DNA of 6,758 bases, taken from contig JACZXM010000165.1 in the NCBI GenBank assembly GCA_022571615.1, forward strand, positions 1 through 6,758. The letters run 5' to 3'. Of the stretch, positions 6,655 through 6,758 are shown in pieces. The position numbers and the translations under genes are program-made. The notes below the pieces were generated by a model. That model saw only the letters and a program-made list of their open reading frames with translations. It made no database searches and was not told the origin of the DNA. How positions within the stretch are numbered: position 1 is the stretch's first letter; the number at the start of each line of letters is the position of its first letter. The DNA is from Acidobacteriota bacterium. GTDB lineage: Bacteria > Acidobacteriota > UBA890 > WLXD01.

Positions 6655-6757
6655 CGACACTGGCCACCAGCGTGTCGAGAGGGCGGCCCTCTTGGTAGTG
6701 GGTCAGTTTGAATCGGGCCGGGGTTGACCCCAGATGGCCCAGGATGTATTCATGGCG
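6473..6757 (-). CDS. Unrecognised gene fragment entering from the right edge
   Basis: The minus frame is open from the right edge to a TGA at 6475-6473. The first part, about 6757-6625, reads like a real protein (HEYILGHLGSTPARFKLTHY, then EGRPLDTLVASVVTDDERF). The rest, antisense to the PIN gene, becomes Arg/Pro-rich (RRRPACRSWHP and onward) and looks like shadow sequence. The change falls close to the end of the toxin gene at 6654. The likely reading is a gene that lost its 3' end where the toxin-antitoxin segment joins it. Alternatives are a functional gene overlapping the toxin tail-to-tail, or chance. I do not recognise the family. The start lies outside the window. Confidence 0.35.
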   Translation of the reverse strand, partial: RHEYILGHLGSTPARFKLTHYQEGRPLDTLVASVVTDDERFRRRPACRSWHPAAVGHLPWPISNQTRARSPPRNGPQGLCARHPRARSPERPRG

Positions 6758-6758
6758 T

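Noticed and set aside
6678..6692. Hairpin AGAGGG-CGG-CCCTCT after the PIN gene as a terminator
   Set aside because: It has no following T-run, and it lies within minus-strand sequence that reads as protein, so it is probably coincidental.

Overview
This is a GC-rich bacterial chromosomal window. The Shine-Dalgarno sequences, the operon packing and a Phd/PIN toxin-antitoxin pair are bacterial. The gene types (CIA30-fused amidohydrolase, very large secreted Asp-box protein, M20 hydrolase) are common in soil and marine Proteobacteria, Acidobacteriota and similar lineages. The sequence alone does not fix the phylum.

Layout, left to right. (1) Up to 1109, plus strand: the 3' part of a metal-dependent amidohydrolase fused to a C-terminal CIA30-like beta-sandwich; its 5' part lies outside the window. 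(2) 1110-1514: no intact gene. The minus strand carries the C-terminal half of a glyoxalase/VOC protein with no start codon, and a likely promoter for the next gene lies near 1471. (3) 1515-2678: an M20 metallohydrolase resembling the YgeY subgroup (selenium-metabolism-linked hydrolases) with a full set of metal ligands. (4) 2723-5776: a secreted protein of about 1017 residues with eleven Asp-box (BNR) repeats, probably co-transcribed with the M20 gene 44 bases upstream. (5) 5777-6654: a toxin-antitoxin region. A frameshifted remnant of a PIN-domain protein comes first. It is followed by a well-formed promoter with overlapping inverted and direct repeats, a Phd/YefM-type antitoxin and an intact PIN toxin that overlaps the antitoxin stop by four bases. 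(6) 6655-6758: on the minus strand, coding-looking sequence of an unrecognised gene that enters from the right edge and seems to lose its character where the PIN gene ends.

How they may work together. The first three real genes are all of hydrolytic or surface type: an amidohydrolase, a peptidase-like amide hydrolase and an exported beta-propeller. Peptide or amide scavenging is a reasonable guess, but the substrates cannot be read from the sequence. The right third is accessory DNA: one dead and one live PIN gene, plus a neighbour apparently interrupted on the minus strand. I see no clearly new system. The most informative signals are the promoter/operator layout of the toxin-antitoxin pair, the decayed PIN gene beside it, the amidohydrolase-CIA30 fusion, and the two-cysteine insert in the Asp-box protein.
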